Source: Manduca sexta (lineage: Eukaryota > Arthropoda > Insecta > Lepidoptera > Sphingidae). Taken from it: DNA of 64,000 bases. Every line of letters starts with the position of its first letter. Position 1 is the first letter of the stretch. The notes beneath the pieces are model-generated. The model was not told the origin of the DNA and searched no databases. It was given only the letters and a program-made list of their open reading frames with translations. A program made the translations under genes and the position numbers. The stretch is taken from assembly GCF_014839805.1 (NCBI RefSeq), contig NC_051138.1:2726983-2790982 (forward strand). Reading direction: 5' to 3'. Positions 33,201-48,200 of the stretch are shown one piece after another.

Positions 33201-36200
33201 TTTTTATTTTTCGTTGTTTCTTACATTATAATTTTTTCCCAACGTTTCAAAGACTACAACCTTCGTGGTCACGCTGACTGAGGTCTTCATATTCTAGTAT
33301 TACTATTTACTTACCTTTAGAAACCTCATTAGCAGCGTACTGCAAGATTCCGTTCTGCAGGTTCCCGTGGCCGTTGGATCCGTTCACCACATCAGCGAAC
33401 TTCTCCTGCACTTGGCTGAGGTCGTTCTTGTCCCACTCCTTGCCCGCGTTCAGGGACACCTCCATGTCTTTCTTGTTGTTGTAGTTCGGCGTTGTCTCTG
33501 GGAACGGTTGGCCGTTTCTGGAAAAGGGTTTTTTTTTTTATGGCGGTGGATGCAGGCCGTAGTTAGATCTAGAGATTTGTGTGAGAAGCTAATGTTTTCG
33601 TAGTGGTCATCCGTTACTATAATCATTAAATAAATTGCGTTTAAGAAAATTCTCAGTAACTAGCTCATGCCCGCGTCATCGGTCGCAATAATTTAGTTAG
33701 TGGCAGATATAATCAAATTAATTTGGGTCTATCTGAGTCTATGGTACTACTTACTACCAAACCACTAAGGTATAAGACATTTAATGCATGTAGTACACTT
33801 TTGATTACCATTTATTTGATACAGTAACTTTTGTATTTGGTTGCATTATATTCTCAATATTATATTTTGGGCGATTCCCGTTTGACATCGTGAAACACGC
33901 GCTTACTATAACTATTTCACTAGCTCACTATTATAAGATCTTATAGATTTTTATTGATATTGAAAAAATGAGATTTAAAAATTTCATGTCAAATTAGAAA
34001 TGATAATTCATGCTTCCCCGCTCATACATCTTCTGGGATTATTGAATTTTCTACGGATTAATATATAATCTTGTAAAATACTGTATACTGTCGCAGAAGT
34101 GTAGCGCTGCACTTGTATTATGTATTGCAAGCACCAGTAGGGTACCGGACTCATTTTTGTCCTTTACTATTATCAAATATTTACATAATATAAATTATAA
34201 CACAGAAGGAATTATTGAAATCCGGTAAAAAATCAACAAATTATAAGTCTTTGAATTTCGGTGGAAGGGGTAATTAAGAAGAAACAGAAAAGAGACGAAA
34301 TATCCACAGGTGACGTCATCGGGAATTACGACGCGTGCGAAAAAAAGAGATGAAGCGATATCCCCACATCACGCCCACTTCTGCACGTTACAATATTTTA
34401 AATATGAATTACTCGCTCATCTTTTAACCAATTGTTATGCAGTTTTCGCAGGAGTGCTTCTTTTTCGTATTATTAACCATTACATATAGAATAATGTACA
34501 AAATCAAGCATAGGCCGGTCCCCTGTTGTAAACAATAAACCTCTTTTTCTTTCTTTTCTTTCCTTAATTCAATTTGTGCGAAAAATATACCATAAATCCT
34601 TTACAATAGTGGGCCAGCAGTCCGTACCACTTTACAAACTCCAAAGTTCTAGCACGTACCTGATATCATTCTTGCCGTTATTGATAGCTCTCACGAGTTT
34701 GCCGGTGTTGTCCCCGTACTCGCCGCACGACACTTCGATGATGAACGAAGCTGGGTTGTGGTACGATGGACACTGCAGGTTGAGGCTGCCCAGCCACTCC
34801 ACTGGGAATATAATAGTCAATAAATCATCTTGGTTCGACGCCTATGAAAAATTATATATCATAGTAACATCAGCCCTGTATTATACAGGGTCATTTTGAC
34901 ATTACGTTACTAAATGAAACCACATACTCGTCTTCACCTATGACATTGTGCCAAAAATCATCCATTAATAATGAATATTTTCACCAAAAACCTGGTTTTA
35001 GTTTTCAGATTTTTTTATCATTTTTTAGTTTAATGTGAATATGGCGTGTGCGTGAGTGTATTTCTGACTTAAATGTGAGTAATGAAAGAATTCTCTCAGA
35101 GTAGTAGTAGTGGCTTTAGGGCGCGTAAAATTAAAATGTTTTTTTATTAATATTTATTTTTTCGAAACTTACACTTTTTTATTTTACATCTAATGCTCAA
35201 GTAACTTATTGTATAGTGTTATTTCCAAGTAGATAAGTATGTGGTTTCATTTAGTAACGCGATATCATAATGACCCTGTATACTGTCCCACTGGGCACGA
35301 GCCTCCTCTACTACTGAGAGGGATTAGGTCTCAGTCCACTACGCTGGCCTAGTGCGGGTTGGTAGTCTTCCCACAGCTCTGAAATTATTAAGGGATCTTT
35401 CCAGATATGCAGGTTTCCTCACGATGTTTTCCTTCACCGTTAAAGCAAACAATAATTCACAAAGAATACACACATAACTTTAGAAAAGGCATAGGTACGT
35501 GTCTTGGGTTTTGAACCTGCGGTCTTTCGTCTCGGCAGTCCGTTCCACTACCAACGAGGCTTTCGCCGCTTTTAAAAAATATATACTGTGACCCCAGTGA
35601 CTCCACTGCCCTAATGGTAAGTGAAGTGGGGTCCAATAGGATGTCGACTGACGGGAGACGATTACCCCTCGGCAGTCGACAAGATTATGCCGACCTGTTG
35701 GAACCGGATATACACGGGCTGATCTCGGAACGCGACACTTACGTGGGCCACTATGGCCGGTTTTAACACCTTGTGTACGGTGATCACTATCCGGGCGGAT
35801 ATAAAATATATCCTACCACCAGCAAAAGATAAATGTATGAAAAAACAAACACTCAAAATGACCGTATAATGACCTTTTTGTAGTTTCCAACCAATATCAG
35901 CGGTCGTTGCAAACCAGTTTTCAAATTAAACATTAACAACAAGTTTTCAACATAACTCTAGATATAATTGAAGTTTTAAAAATTATAATAAATTCCTTTT
36001 ATTTTTTCTTCGCAATAAATGCTACCATAATGTGTATATACATGACTAGCTTTTGCCCGCGGCTCCGCCCGCGTTATAAAGTTTTTCAGGCTAAAGTTTT
36101 CCGTTATAAAAGTAGTAGTTTCCCGGGAGCCTATGTTCTTCCCAGGGTCTCAAACTGTCTCCATACCAAATTTCATCTTAATACGTTGGGTAGTTTTTGA

Positions 36201-39200
36201 GTTTAATACGTTCAGGCAGACAGATGCAGCGGGGGACTTTTGTTTTTATAATATATTTTTTAGAACTTTTTAAGTGAAACATTCCCGTCATACATCATTG
36301 TTGCATAACTTTAACCGTTTACGCAGCGCAGGCAACGGAAGCTCTCAAAACTCATAATTTTCCCCGTTTTTGCAACATGTTTCATTACTGCTCCGCTCCT
36401 ATTGGTCATAGCGTGATGATATATAACTTTGAGCACTCCACAAACAAAGGACTATTCAACACAAAAATATTTTTTTCAGTTCGAATCGGTAGTTCCTGAG
36501 ATTAGATATTACTGCTCCGCTCCTATTGGGTATAGCGTGATGATATATAGCCTATAGCACTCCACGAGCAAAGGGCTATCCAACGCAAAAATAATTTTTC
36601 AGTTTGGACCGGTAGTTCCTGAGATTAGCCATTACTGCCCCGCTCCTATTGGGTATAGCGTGATGATATATAGTCTATAGCACTCCACGAACAAAGGGCT
36701 ATCCAACGCAAAAAGAATTTTTCAGTTTGGACCGGTAGTTCCTGAGATTAGCCATTACTGCCCCGCTCCTATTGGGTATAGCGTGATGATATATAGCCTA
36801 TAGCACTCCACGAACAAAGGGCTATCCAACGCAAAAAGAATTTTTCAGTTTGGACCGGTAGTTCCTGAGATTAGCGCGTTCAAACAAACAAACAAACAAA
36901 CAAACAAACAAACAAACAAACTCTTCAGCTTTATATAATAGTACTAGCTTTTGCCCGCGGCTCCGCCCGCGTTTTAAAGTTTTTCAGGCTAAAGTTTTCC
37001 GATATAAAAGTAGTAGTTTCCCGGGAGCCCGATGTTCTTCCCAGGGTCTAAAACTGTCTCCATACCAAATTTCATCTTAATACGTTAGGTAGTTTTTGAG
37101 TTTAACACGTTCAGGCAGACAGATGCAGTGGGGGACTTTGTTTTATAATATATTTTTTAGAACTTTTTAAGTGAAACATTCCCGTCATACATCATTGTTG
37201 CATAACTTTAACCGTTTACGCAGCGCACACAATGGAAGCTCTCAAAACTAATAAATTTTCCCCGTTTTTGCAACATGTTTCATTACTGCTCCGCTCCTAT
37301 TGGTCATGGCGTGATGATATATAGCCTATAGCACTCCACGAACAAAGGGCTATCCAACGCAAAAAGAATTTTTCAGTTTGGACCGGTAGTTCCTGAGATC
37401 AGCCATTACTGCTCCGCTCCTATTGGGTATAGCGTGATGATATATAGCCTATAGCAATCCACGAACAAAGGGCTATCCAACGCAAAAAGAATTTTTCAGT
37501 TTGGACCGGTAGTTCCTGAGATTAGCCATTACTGCTCCGCTCCTATTGGTCATAGCGTGATAGAGTATAGATTACGTATAACGATCAATGTAACATTAGT
37601 GAAGTTTTCATTTAATTTAGTGGCTACTAAGGGAACATGCATGAAATTGTTTTTTGTAAAAAAACGAAATACTAAATTGATATATGTGTAAAAAAAATTA
37701 GAAGTGAATAGTGCATCGTAGCGTTAATAATTAGCAATGTTTTATGTCTTACAAGAATATGTTTTTTATGAGGAAATTCACGATGGTTCGTGCTGTTTAA
37801 TGAGCATACAGCAGCAAAAAGTTGTTTATTTAATTTTTTTATATGCCATGATTAGGATTCTTAGATTTTTGTGCTGTTTCTTAAAACCAAATAAATAATG
37901 TATGTCTTTATAAACTTACCCAATCTCCCCGTGCTCCCTTGGTACACGCACTGCCCATCAGCCAACGTGTACAAATGATCGAACATCTCGAACAATCTCG
38001 CAGACGGCTGATGGATAGTGCAGATGATGGTCCTGCCTCCCCTCGCCAGGGTCTTCAGCAAGGATATACACTGGAAGCAAGAGGAACTGTCCAGCCCCGA
38101 CGTGGGCTCGTCGAAGAACATTATGGGCGGGTTGTTGACCAACTCCAGGGCTATGGACAGACGCTTCTTCTGACCGCCTGAGAGGTTGGACGTCATCGTC
38201 TTGTGGTGCTCGGAGAGGCCTAGCGTTTCGAGGATCTCTTGGATCTGTAACAAGAATGACGATATTGAGCAAAAAATTACGCAAAAAGATCTGTTATATT
38301 ACGTGAAGGAAAACCCAATAAATAAATTCAAAGAGTATTTATTTTCTCTTGATCAATCTGCTGATGAAATACGGATGTAGTCATTGGGCTGTAAAACCAG
38401 TGAAACCAACGTAACCATTCCACTCATCCCCCGGTAGAGGAAGGGAAATCGCGTTTTTTCCTCGCGAAAAAATTTAATATATTTCATATTATGAAAACAC
38501 GACTACATGTAGAAAAATTATATAAAAAAAACCTTATTTTATCTCATACTGACAGAATATTATCTCGTAAAGGTACAATTAATCATAAGGATAACACAAT
38601 TACTACTAAAGGAACTGTAATCATATTAATCATAATTAAAAGATATTATTTTAAAATGTCCTTCATTATATAATATATGTTTTTTTTTAAACCTTCACAT
38701 ATAATCATAATTGCACATGAGGTAAACTTAAATCTGTCAAATTAGAATCTAAAATTACGGCGCTTCTGTGTAATTCAAATTCAAGAGATATTTCAAAAGC
38801 AACTCGATCGTCCGTATTTTTTTCAAAGAAATAACTAGTGTTCACTTTCGAATTCAATAATTTATTGAAACTATTTGTACTGAATCTGAAACTATGCTTC
38901 CTAACGGGACTATCTTTTGGTGTCGAACAGTGATTGTGGACTTCATTCAAGATCGATTAACGAAGGATCAACTTTTTTGGTGTTGAATAATAATTATTTA
39001 CTTCTTAATTTAAAATTAATATTCAACATAAAATCCATGACTACCAAAATGATTACTTACTTTATATTAGAAATTATAAAATGCCTTCATTTAGTAATTC
39101 GAAATCTCACGTCGCCCTACTTTCTATGGACAGTCTCTTTACAACTGCCATAGAAGAAAGTTACTTGACATCACGAAATAACAACAAAAAGACGTTTCCA

Positions 39201-42200
39201 CAGCGCTTGAGTTATTAATAAACATGGATGTGTCAAAAGGCTCTTAAGACTTAATTAATATTCGAAACCAAATTATTATACAAAGACGTTGATTCTTGGA
39301 CATTGAACAAGAATTTTAAACAGAAAAATTACAAGATACAAATACCAAATCTGGATACGAGGGCAAGTGCCCAATGTTAATAATTTGTGATAACAGTAAG
39401 ACATAACAATGTATGCATAGTACTGACGAATCACTTTCCGGGGCAGCCGTTATAAATTATAATAAACGCAGTAAGAACATTCAACAACAGTAGGTATAGC
39501 AACCGTACAATAAAAATACGACGTTGCATTAAAACCACGCTATACTTAAACGAAATCAGGTATAGACGAGTTGAGAGTAAATCGGACTGACGAGTGGTGC
39601 GCATGTTCAAAACTTTATGGCACGCATCTCTAATTAATCTAAAAGGTTTTGTGTATTCTTTGTGAATTATCGCTTGATTTAACAGTGATGGAAAACATCG
39701 CGAGGAAACCTGCATACCTAATGAGTTCTGGATAAAAATTCCGAAGGTATGTTAAGTCTGCATATCCGTACTAGACCAGCGTGGTGGACTAATGCTTTAA
39801 ACCTTCCATTTAAATAAGGCCCTTGCTCAGCAGGACTATATACAGGGCTGACATTATTATTATATTTAACAACGCCTTCATTGTATCTATTATTACAGAA
39901 ATGTAAAAAGGCATCATACGTGCAAATTAATTCGGAAGAATAACATATATCCTAATATGGAGAAATAAATATGGTCGATAAACACAATTTTATCACACGT
40001 CATGACAAATACTATTTTTACCACGCAGATAAAAAGACGTCACTTATTGTTTGTTTACTATAGAAACAACGATCAAGATATCAGTATTGTCGCTGGCAAG
40101 TTGCTCGACCTTTGTCATATTCTAATTGTCACAGTTAAATAAAAAAATAAAAAATTGGCGGTACAAGTTTGGGTCCGATATACCAAAATTATTCTTTTTC
40201 TAACCGCCATTTGATTCCAATTTGACGCATGCGCAACACCACAAACATTAATCTAAACTCAACGCACTTTTTGAAGCATGTTGCAGAAAGGCTCGCCTGA
40301 CTTCACTTGAATCCACTTTAGGACATTAAAAACCAACACAAGATGTTTCCAGACTTGAGAATTTAATCCAAAACTTCCCAATTTATAGCCCAAGTGCACT
40401 GTTAGGCCAGCTATAATCAACTTGCAGCCCGCCGAGCTTTACAAGTGGACCATTAGACTTCAAAAAATTTATTAACATTGACACTTGACCCGATATTACT
40501 TGAACTGTACACTGACCTTATAAGAATAATATAATTCAGTTAAATATAAATGCTTACTCAAATATTTCATTTTATTTACGTTTCTAGACACTTAAATAGG
40601 TTAATTAATTTACGTAGTGGGCCGAGATACCATTACTACGAAGTCTTTGTGGCCCGTACAATCAAAGGTTGAAGACGGCTGCATTAAACCATCATGACGA
40701 TTCTAATTTGGATCTCTACAAATCTTCACCCGATATTTCCTACAACATTGGGTTCTTTGCGCTGATCCTGAAGAATCAGAGACCGTAATTGTCCCGATAT
40801 CTTAGGGATACAATGTCGAAAATTTATTTAGGTTTCATCAGCTCTAATGAAGTAATTTTGCCCTGCTAAAATAAAAAGAAAACATACCACTTCTTCCTTA
40901 TCAGCTCGCGAAGTAACGCTAGGCAGCTTAAGAGACGTGGCCACCGCCATTGCTTCCTCCACGGTCAAGTTGCCGTGCAGCTGGTTGTCCTGCATAATGT
41001 AGCAGGACAGTTTGCGGAAGCTGGACAGGTTACGCTCCATACCGTTCACTGTTATACTGCCTTCCATGCCTGATGTCCTGGGGAAGAAAGGATATATTGG
41101 CTTAAAGTCAAAAGAGACGTTTATGTTCTAGAACCACCCAATGCAATAAAGGTTTGTGTAAATGTGGTAAGTGTGATATTCGTACTTGCAAGTATCAAGA
41201 GTCAAGGGTATGCTATAACACTTTTTACTCAACATTATATTGTGCATGCTGTAAGGTCAAAAAATACTGTTTTGATAGTTATTTTAAATGTCATATCTGT
41301 CACATGCAGAACACAAAATAATCATAAATTACAGGCAATTTTAAAATTACCTCCACCGGCATAACACTGATGATAATAATTACTGATGTCGTGTGAGTAT
41401 AATAGGTTGGTAAATAATCCAAATAATTTGACCTGAGGCAGATATGAGAATCAAACAAGTTTTTAATGAATATAAAAACAAATGAGTCATAAGATGCGTT
41501 TATTGAAATAAAACTATTTTGCGGATTTTATCGCGATTTTTATATTATAATTTTCTTTCGACGTTCTGAAAACTTTGTAGCCTTCGTGGCCACGGAACGG
41601 ACTGAAGTGTCGGTCATCCAAAAAGTCAAAGTTACAATATCTACCTACTTTATACTTTTTTTTTATTTTTAGCTATTGATGGTCCGATCTACGCAGAATG
41701 AGCTTGCTGAAGAAGCAACTATCGACTGGTGGAACGTCACATTAATCGACAATAATTAACACCGAACCTACTAACTATCTGATGCCGTGTGGTCTCTATG
41801 CCGAAACAGGGCAGGAAATAAATAAACACACACGGACAAAGGCTCATAGTAACCTCGATTGAGACGATAACACGAACTTCGCATTTATCTAATGGATAAG
41901 ACATAAGCATGCTTTGTTTGCACATAGCGGATATACTCCAAGAATTTCGCTGCAAGATAGTATTACGAAGCCGCTCGCTGCTGATCATACCTTCTACATA
42001 TGTAGCATCACGCCTTTTTCTCTTTTAGTCAAATTATCGCAACCATATATTGGATATTGTATATTAAATATTTCGGGCTTTAAAACTCAGTATTAGTGAA
42101 GCATTCTCTTTCGAATGAACAAATTATCAGGAACAGACTGAGGGAGACTTGTCCAGAACACACCTTCCAGTAAACCTAAGAGCTTTAATCTATAAGAACA

Positions 42201-45200
42201 AAATATGAATGTGTGGTATCAGTGACTATTGCGTAGAGAGGATGACGACTGAAAATTTTCAAAAGCGAAGCCGAAAGTTTTACTCTTCATTTTACTAGGG
42301 CTTTACTAATAAACGTTGTATTATTCTGTCCCAATTATACAGTATTTTCTCTCACTTCCTCTAACTGGAAATGTCGTTAAACTTAGCGAAACAGAACACT
42401 GAAAAACTATCACAGGCGCTTATTAGTAAGGCGGCTATATACCTATTTGCTCAAGTTTCCAAAGATAAACCGTTAGGAATCATAGAATACCTGAGAAAGA
42501 TAATAATCTACTAGGATTGGTCATCCATATCCAAATACCTCAGTCGCCTACATTTAGGCAAGAATGAGGAAGAAGCTATTCTAATTCTGTGGCCTCGTTC
42601 TAGACACAACACCAAGGTTTTTGCTCATTTCCTCGATCATCTCACTGCTGCCATTTGATTTCGAATATACTTTTAAGTCATTGGAATAAAAATATGGTAG
42701 AAGACATATGAAAACAAATACGAAAAAACAAAACCAAATAAAGATATTCAATGATACTAATTTAAATACAATAACGCATGTGTTTGAAGGTGAATTGAGA
42801 TGTAGCTTTTCTAACAATGACAAAATTAACACGTGTTTATACCCAACTACGTCAAATGTATTGTTTGCCACTTAAACACTAACAGCAATGAATTTTGGTG
42901 ATACCGAAGTATATACCTCACTATGCAATAAATACAATAGAGCGCCGATTAACTGGACGACGGTTTAAACGAAGAGCTGGTTCTCAGAAAGTATTGAATA
43001 TCTATCTTGCAAAAAGTGCGTGACTTAGCCGCGGGTAAGAGGGTTGCTTCGACAAACCAACATGAATCAATTTATTAAACGGTATTTCCATAAGCAATTC
43101 AATATTGTCTAAACATGTTTTATTTCTTAAGCTATTTATACTTTATTTTCTACTTACCAATTTCATAAACGAGACTCATATTATCTATACATATTATAAA
43201 ACAAAGTCCCCTTTTCTGTAAATCTACTGAACAGATTTTTATGAAATTTGGTATGGAGATAGTTTAAGCCCTGGGAAGGTTATAGGCTACTTTCTATCCC
43301 GAGAAAATATATAGCAGGAGCTGCAAGCAAAAGCTAGTAAAAATATAGTAAGCTATAAATACCTTTAAGAGGTAAGCACGCTTATATCTTTACCCTAATA
43401 CTTCGTTTAATATAGTTATACTCTGTATGATCTAATGGTGTCTCGACATAAAATAAACATGTTTTTTTGCATATTGGATACATACAATATACAGTTCGAT
43501 TATTCCAAGAAACCGGTTTTCCGATCACCCATGTCCCTCAATTATATCGAACAGTCGAGGCTCTAATACACATTCAATCACTACATAAAATTTACAAATT
43601 GTAAATAATGTATTCTGCCATCCTAAGCGCAAAAGCGGTATGTCAGGGAATCCTTATTTCGAGATAATCGAAGCTTATTAAATATAGTTTTATAGTTTTT
43701 TAAGTACTACTGAAATAGAGAAAACTCTTTTAATGTTTTTTATCAAGTTCTAAACAAGATACCGTTATTTAAGTAAGTTCATTGGATGGGCATTTCTTTA
43801 AGCTATCTGACGCCATAAAAATCAAGATTTTGATTGTTTTTTGAGATACTTACCGCTTTTGTATTTAGCACGGCAATATTATGATAGAAAATAGAATATA
43901 GTCCCCACAACGTCAAATCCCACATCTATTTGCGGATCACACAAACATGGCTCTTGTTAACTACGCACGAAGCAGTGTGAGATTTGGCATTATTAGTTCA
44001 TATAGAGGAGAGCAGAAAAATAAAATTTATTGTGTATACTTACAAATATATTAAATTCGACGGTCGAATTTTGCCCACAGAACGACCATTAGTTAAAATG
44101 TTACACAATGACATACGATGTGGGAACTTATAATTCAAATGAACGAATTATACAAAATACAATTAGAGTTCGTATATAGCAACCGGTTCATAAACAGACA
44201 TTACGTTTTATTACTTTAGGCAGAACCCGTTAGATATCATATCCTAGGTTCAGGGTTCACGACACTGCAAATAATGTAGCTACAGTGATATACATAGCTT
44301 ATAGCCACTACTATTTGAGAGAAGACGAAGGAGTTTGACATGATAACACCAATCAAGAGCGGGGGAGCCAGGAAAAAGGCTGAACCATTGAATTTTATAC
44401 GTCTCTTTCTTATGTAATGTCATGCAGGAGACACTACGCACTCTTAATAAAATAATGAGAAATCAAAATTGATAATTTGTGGCAGTCATCGGAAAACTAA
44501 TTTTTGTTTGCTACCTTTTTTTGAAGTTGCTATAATATTGAGTTTATTAAAGATGGGTAAAAAATGAAACCTATAGCATGAAAAAAAAAGAGAAAAAACT
44601 AAAAGGTCGCAAACAGAAATTGGTTGTTTGACGATTCCCACAAATTGCCAATTTTGGAATGGGTTATGATTTTACTTAGAGGGCGACTAGGCATTTTTAT
44701 AGGCACTAGCATTCTTACTAATAAACTTGTATTAGCGCTGAGAGGTGGTTAAGAATTTCTTAAATAGCTGTCAAAACCATCACCGGTTCCTAGTTTAAAC
44801 CTTGTTAAGAGGGAAGATGGCGGGTTTTGACTTACACCAGATCGAGTAAATTTGTGTTTTAACTAAGCATAGCTTTGCGAAATTTTTATAAGTAAGACTG
44901 TAGATGTGTGAGCATCAGGCGAACGGACCAGTCGCTTCATTAGTCATTTGCACAAATCAACATAATATTTGCGGGTACGCATACAATATCTTGTGACGTT
45001 TCCTTAAGATAATATTTTCCTAGATCATTCAACGTATAAAAACAAAGACATTGTTACTTACGTAAACTGAGGAAAATATATAGAACCTAATTTACATTTT
45101 TATTTCTAATTCTCGACACCAATACAGTCTTCAGTTTTACTACGCGCCTTCTATGGTATCATTAAAACATGCTACGTATATAGAATCTTTGACTTGTTTT

Positions 45201-48200
45201 TGAATCGATTCCTCCGTAAAATAAAACCTACGATAGACGATCTCATTCTTGATAGTTCTCATCTTACAACCGTCAATAAAATATTTTTCGGCGTATAATA
45301 TAGAGTTACGCCAGAGATACTAAAACAGTTACTCCAAGTTCACTGAGTATGCGCACGCAATTGCACAACATGCGCGAGCGCCGACCTCTTTCTACCGGTA
45401 TCCACAAATTAGCACCATTCGGCATATCAGCATTACAAACACGACTGATATCCCTTAACCTAGTAAAACAATTGGTAGATCGATCAATTTTTGCCTCCCG
45501 TACCTCGCTGAAACTCCACCAAAGGTCAAGTTTTTTGACAGTATAGTATAGAAATGTTTTTGTAGGATGTCTCATTCCCAAGACCATAGCTGCCACAACC
45601 ATCGATGGCGATGTTATAATAACTTTAAACGAAATCAAAGACATCCAGTCGAACCGAGGCTTGTGTAAATATCGATCGAATTCGAGGACGAGCGACAGAT
45701 CGACGTACCGTTTACCGCCGATAACAACAATTATGCGTAACGTTGTATCACCGGCGTTTGTTACTAAATCGAAGTGGAAATTTTAAAACCTTCGTTTATG
45801 TTGATCATTCGATAAAACAAAGTTGGGAGAGAAACCATTGGGCAATAAAGTAAAATATGAACACTCATAATGTGCAAAATTAAAAAAACTCGGGCATCTT
45901 ATCGAATAAAACAGATTTACATTGCCCAATCTTGAAATCGGACATAAATCAACAGTTCACACATACGGTGGGCTGCCTCATAGTCGAATATATTTCTAGA
46001 CTATTGAACTTGATAATACTCTTAAAACTTATAATAAATAATAAAAACACAGGCCCTGTATTATATTACATTTCGCACTCCGGAACACAGGCCTCTTCTA
46101 TTGAGACGGTTCAGGCCTTAACCCACCAAGCTGGCCTATTGCAGGTTGGCGGACTTCACATACCCTCGAAATACTTTTTTTGGAGTATTCTCAGGTATAC
46201 GTAGGTTTACTCGCGATGTTTTCTTTCACTTTAATCTTAAAAAATCTAAATTTTAGATAATAGCAGGCGTTTTGTACTTTACGCACTACGCACTACGTAT
46301 CGGACTGGCGTAAACGGCGATTCTACCGCGGCCCAATTACAGATACAGATACAGACCTACTCGTCGCGATAACCGAACCGGTTTATAATGACAACCGCTA
46401 TTATTAAATTTTAGATGCATTCCTATTATTTTTTTTACATAATCTTCATCCTCAACTCTTATTCCTCATGAATGGAGTCGACGCCATACGCATGCTGCAG
46501 AAACAATTTGATTCGTTATGAATTTTAGACAGCCGCCTGTCCGACGTCGACTAGGTCACCCTCCTCGGGATTCAAACCCAGGATCTCTAGACCACAATAT
46601 CTATAAAGTGCAAAGTTACCCATATACAAACTTCAAAAACATCACCTACACACATGTACTGTTGTTTCAGGGCCATCACCACACGCGAAGAAGGCGTGCT
46701 GCGCTGAGTCTAGATCGATATGAGAGATAATAAGCCTTACGTAGTCCTGGACCATCGCGGGATGTAGATGGACCTCCTGGGAATATTTCCCTGTTTGGTC
46801 ACTATACTGGCGTCATAAGCATAGAGTCCAGAAGTTGTCATTTAAATATCATTCCCTACCCAAAAATAACTGATTCTCACATCCATAGCTTTATACAGAA
46901 TAAAGAGTAGCTTTTGTCAACCAACAAAGACATTTTGTTAATGATCCACGCATTTCAATTAAATATACCATCATGCCTCTCATAGAAGTATCAAGCTTTG
47001 TCGAAGTCAAAGTATATGAGAAAAATGTAAAGAATTTCAAACAAATGACGTCATAATGTAGTATTGCACATACGGGCAGAAGAGCCGAGCCATTCGTTCC
47101 TTACACTGGCGTTTCATAACATCAGCTTAGCAAGCGGCACAAGGGGCGAAGCGCTAGCGGTAATAGTTATGGTATGTATATATTTTTAATCTACATATGA
47201 CTATATTGTTTTTGTTCTTTTTAGATGAATAACCTTAAAAATCTTACCTATAAAATAATAATTATTAATTATAGGTAGGACTAGGCCATAGCTATCCGCG
47301 CGTCTATGATTTTTTTTTACGCCCTAAATGTATTTTTGACTGAAGCTTATGATGACATTCAAGGCGGAGCCAGTGGTTAAATCTATCTATTGTATATATC
47401 ATTATGTGAATATATTTTCTGAAATTTATAATAAATTACATACGTGAATACTACTACTACTGTGTAGTATGATTATTTTTTTGTAAATTATCTAAATTGC
47501 ACCGTTTGGTGATTCACCAGTCAATCTAGTGTCACATAGATTGTGTGCTGATAAATAAACTTTATCGCCGAAACATAAATATCCCCAGTTATTATAAATA
47601 ATAAATTCTATCCTATATTATATACCTATAGGTAAGAGACTGATGAACGTCGGAATTCGATTTCCCCGTCAAGTAGTAAATTTTGGTGGGTTTTTAATTC
47701 GGGAAAACATATACACTATACAGTTCTTAGAATTTAATTTAGAATCCAATAAAGCGACAAACCTACTTATAAAAAAAAAGGAAAGTTAAGCAAAACCTGA
47801 CTACACTTATTTCACCGCTGTCTACCTCTTTAGGAATAAAATGGTAAGTTATATATCGTTGAAGAACCTTGAAAAATAAAACTTTAAATTCATGTCAGTT
47901 TCGGATAGGTATTGCCTAATTTTATTTGGAAATATTAGATTCTTCTACTATAACAACGTATTATGAATTTCTATTTTTCTATTTTCACATACTCCTGTAA
48001 CTAAGCAATAAAAATAAATAAAAACTCAGAACTCTTAAATATCAACGCGACATTTTGTTGCCCAGAATACATGCAATGAATAATGAATATTAATATATAA
48101 ATACATTATTTAATACCTCTTTAATTAATTTACCTTTCGAGCAAAATATGCATACAAACTTTTATAAGAACAACAACACATCAGCGAAGGAAATAAAATA

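Larger units (their letters stand above)
31020..33314 (-). other. ABCG intron F-G, 2,295 bp, repeat-rich
   Basis: Contains SINE-2 (31,441-31,625), MITE G (32,074-32,236), a SINE-2 head (32,288-32,392), Repeat C (32,718-32,803), and an unclassified repeat at 32,811-33,060 (AACGGATTTAGATGAAATTTGG type). The rest is AT-rich. Confidence 0.6.

Noticed and set aside
36881..36921. CRISPR-like or regulatory repeat array
   Set aside because: A simple (CAAA)n microsatellite and tandem units without unique spacers, in a eukaryotic intron.
45306..45644. 112-codon open frame on the minus strand in the 8.8-kb ABCG intron
   Set aside because: No recognisable domain, no flanking splice sites that fit, and its composition is ordinary for a chance frame.
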